This document shows positions 5,368 to 5,830 of a stretch of 5,830 nucleotides of DNA, one piece after another. Below the pieces are notes generated by a model. The model was not told the origin of the DNA, made no database searches, and saw only the letters and a list, made by a program, of their open reading frames with translations. Numbering within the stretch: position 1 is the first letter of the stretch; every line of letters starts with the position of its first letter. The position numbers and the translations under genes are program-made. This DNA is from Nitrosopumilaceae archaeon (lineage in GTDB: Archaea > Thermoproteota > Nitrososphaeria > Nitrososphaerales > Nitrosopumilaceae), in contig JAHRAP010000002.1 in assembly GCA_020027255.1 (NCBI GenBank), positions 1 to 5,830 on the forward strand. Direction: 5' to 3'.

Positions 5368-5830
5368 TTAGGATCTTTCACCATGAAAATTATTAGCAAA
5401 ATATTTTGCAAAATATGTTATTATCATATCTGCACCGGCTCTTTTTATTGCATATAATATCTCATTGACAATTTCCTTTTCTGGTATCCATCCTTGTCTC
5501 GCTGCAGCTTTTATTAATGCATATTCGCCAGAAACACTATATGCAGCTAGAGGCATATTAAAAGTTTTTTTGGCCCTATAAATTAAATCCAAATATGCCA
5601 AAGCTGGCTTAATCATTATTATATCTGTACCTTCGTTTATATCCATTTCAACCTCACGTATAGATTCATTTGGATTTGTAAATGAAACTTGATATGATTT
5701 TCGATCTCCAAATTTAGGTGCACACTCGGCTATGTCTCTGAATGGCGAATAAAAAGACGAGCTATGTTTTGCAGAATGTGACATGATTCCTGTATTTGTG
5801 AATCCAGACTCGTCTAATTCTTGTCTGATA
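5368..5830 (-). CDS. hemB: Delta-aminolevulinic acid dehydratase (porphobilinogen synthase), N-terminus outside window
   Basis: HemB condenses two 5-aminolevulinate molecules to porphobilinogen, the first common step of haem, sirohaem and cobalamin synthesis, in the cytoplasm. The reading frame is open to the right edge; about 154 codons are visible, roughly the last half of a normal protein of about 325 residues. The ATG at 5784 is internal, because homology continues upstream with IRQELDESGFTNTGI. Both Schiff-base lysines are present: the first in SHSAK (codon 5767-5769) and the second in MIKPALAYLD (codon 5608-5610). Other family segments are FYSPFRD, KFGDRKSYQ, AAYSVSGEY and AGADMIITYFAK. 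The active-site region has mild substitutions (SHSAKHSSSFYSPF, where SYSAKYAS-FYGPF is usual). The metal-binding region lies outside the window, so metal dependence cannot be judged. The short C-terminus ends in GERS. Confidence 0.95.
   Translation of the reverse strand, partial: IRQELDESGFTNTGIMSHSAKHSSSFYSPFRDIAECAPKFGDRKSYQVSFTNPNESIREVEMDINEGTDIIMIKPALAYLDLIYRAKKTFNMPLAAYSVSGEYALIKAAARQGWIPEKEIVNEILYAIKRAGADMIITYFAKYFANNFHGERS

Noticed and set aside
1..5830. CRISPR array, insertion sequence, toxin-antitoxin or defence module
   Set aside because: No spaced direct repeats, transposase, terminal inverted repeats or paired small genes were seen. All coding sequence is accounted for by recognisable housekeeping families.

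Overview
The window looks like a compact, AT-rich archaeal chromosome segment (roughly 30% G+C by eye). The best guess is Nitrososphaerota/Thaumarchaeota (Nitrosopumilus-like) or a close relative. The signs are an archaeal-type phosphoglycerate kinase, a PAC2 proteasome-assembly-chaperone homologue, an SSB resembling the Sulfolobus OB-fold type, and a tRNA-Leu with a short anticodon-loop intron and no encoded CCA. AT-rich TATA-like boxes lie about 25-28 nt before several starts, and clear Shine-Dalgarno sequences are lacking. Lineage is inferred from these features, not from a database search.

Layout. (a) Bases 3-1995, plus strand: the end of an iron-sulfur cluster operon, made of a Rieske [2Fe-2S] ferredoxin, the cysteine desulfurase SufS and the SufU/IscU-like protein. 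Each gene overlaps the next by 4 bases. The remaining suf genes (sufB/C/D) probably lie upstream, outside the window. (b) Bases 2026-3240, minus strand: phosphoglycerate kinase, tail to tail with sufU. (c) Bases 3326-4802, plus strand: a small PAP2-type membrane phosphatase, then a PAC2-family protein with its own likely promoter. (d) Bases 4860-5156, minus strand: a minimal single-stranded-DNA-binding OB-fold protein, divergent from (e) tRNA-Leu(CAA) at 5252-5348, plus strand, with a 12-nt intron after position 37. (f) Bases 5368-5830, minus strand: the C-terminal part of HemB, running off the right edge.

How the genes work together. The first three form one functional unit: SufS takes sulfur from cysteine, SufU accepts it or carries a nascent cluster, and the Rieske protein is a likely electron carrier or client. 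The rest are independent housekeeping functions: central carbon metabolism, lipid phosphate hydrolysis, proteasome assembly or quality control, DNA maintenance, leucine decoding and tetrapyrrole synthesis. Gene direction changes often, intergenic gaps are 19-95 bases, and no stretch over 300 bases lacks a gene.

I see no mobile element, CRISPR array, toxin-antitoxin or defence module, or undescribed multi-gene system. The points worth a second look are molecular details: the tRNA intron, extra cysteines in SufU, a missing motif-I lysine in the PAP2 protein, the tail-less SSB, and the TTG start of sufS.
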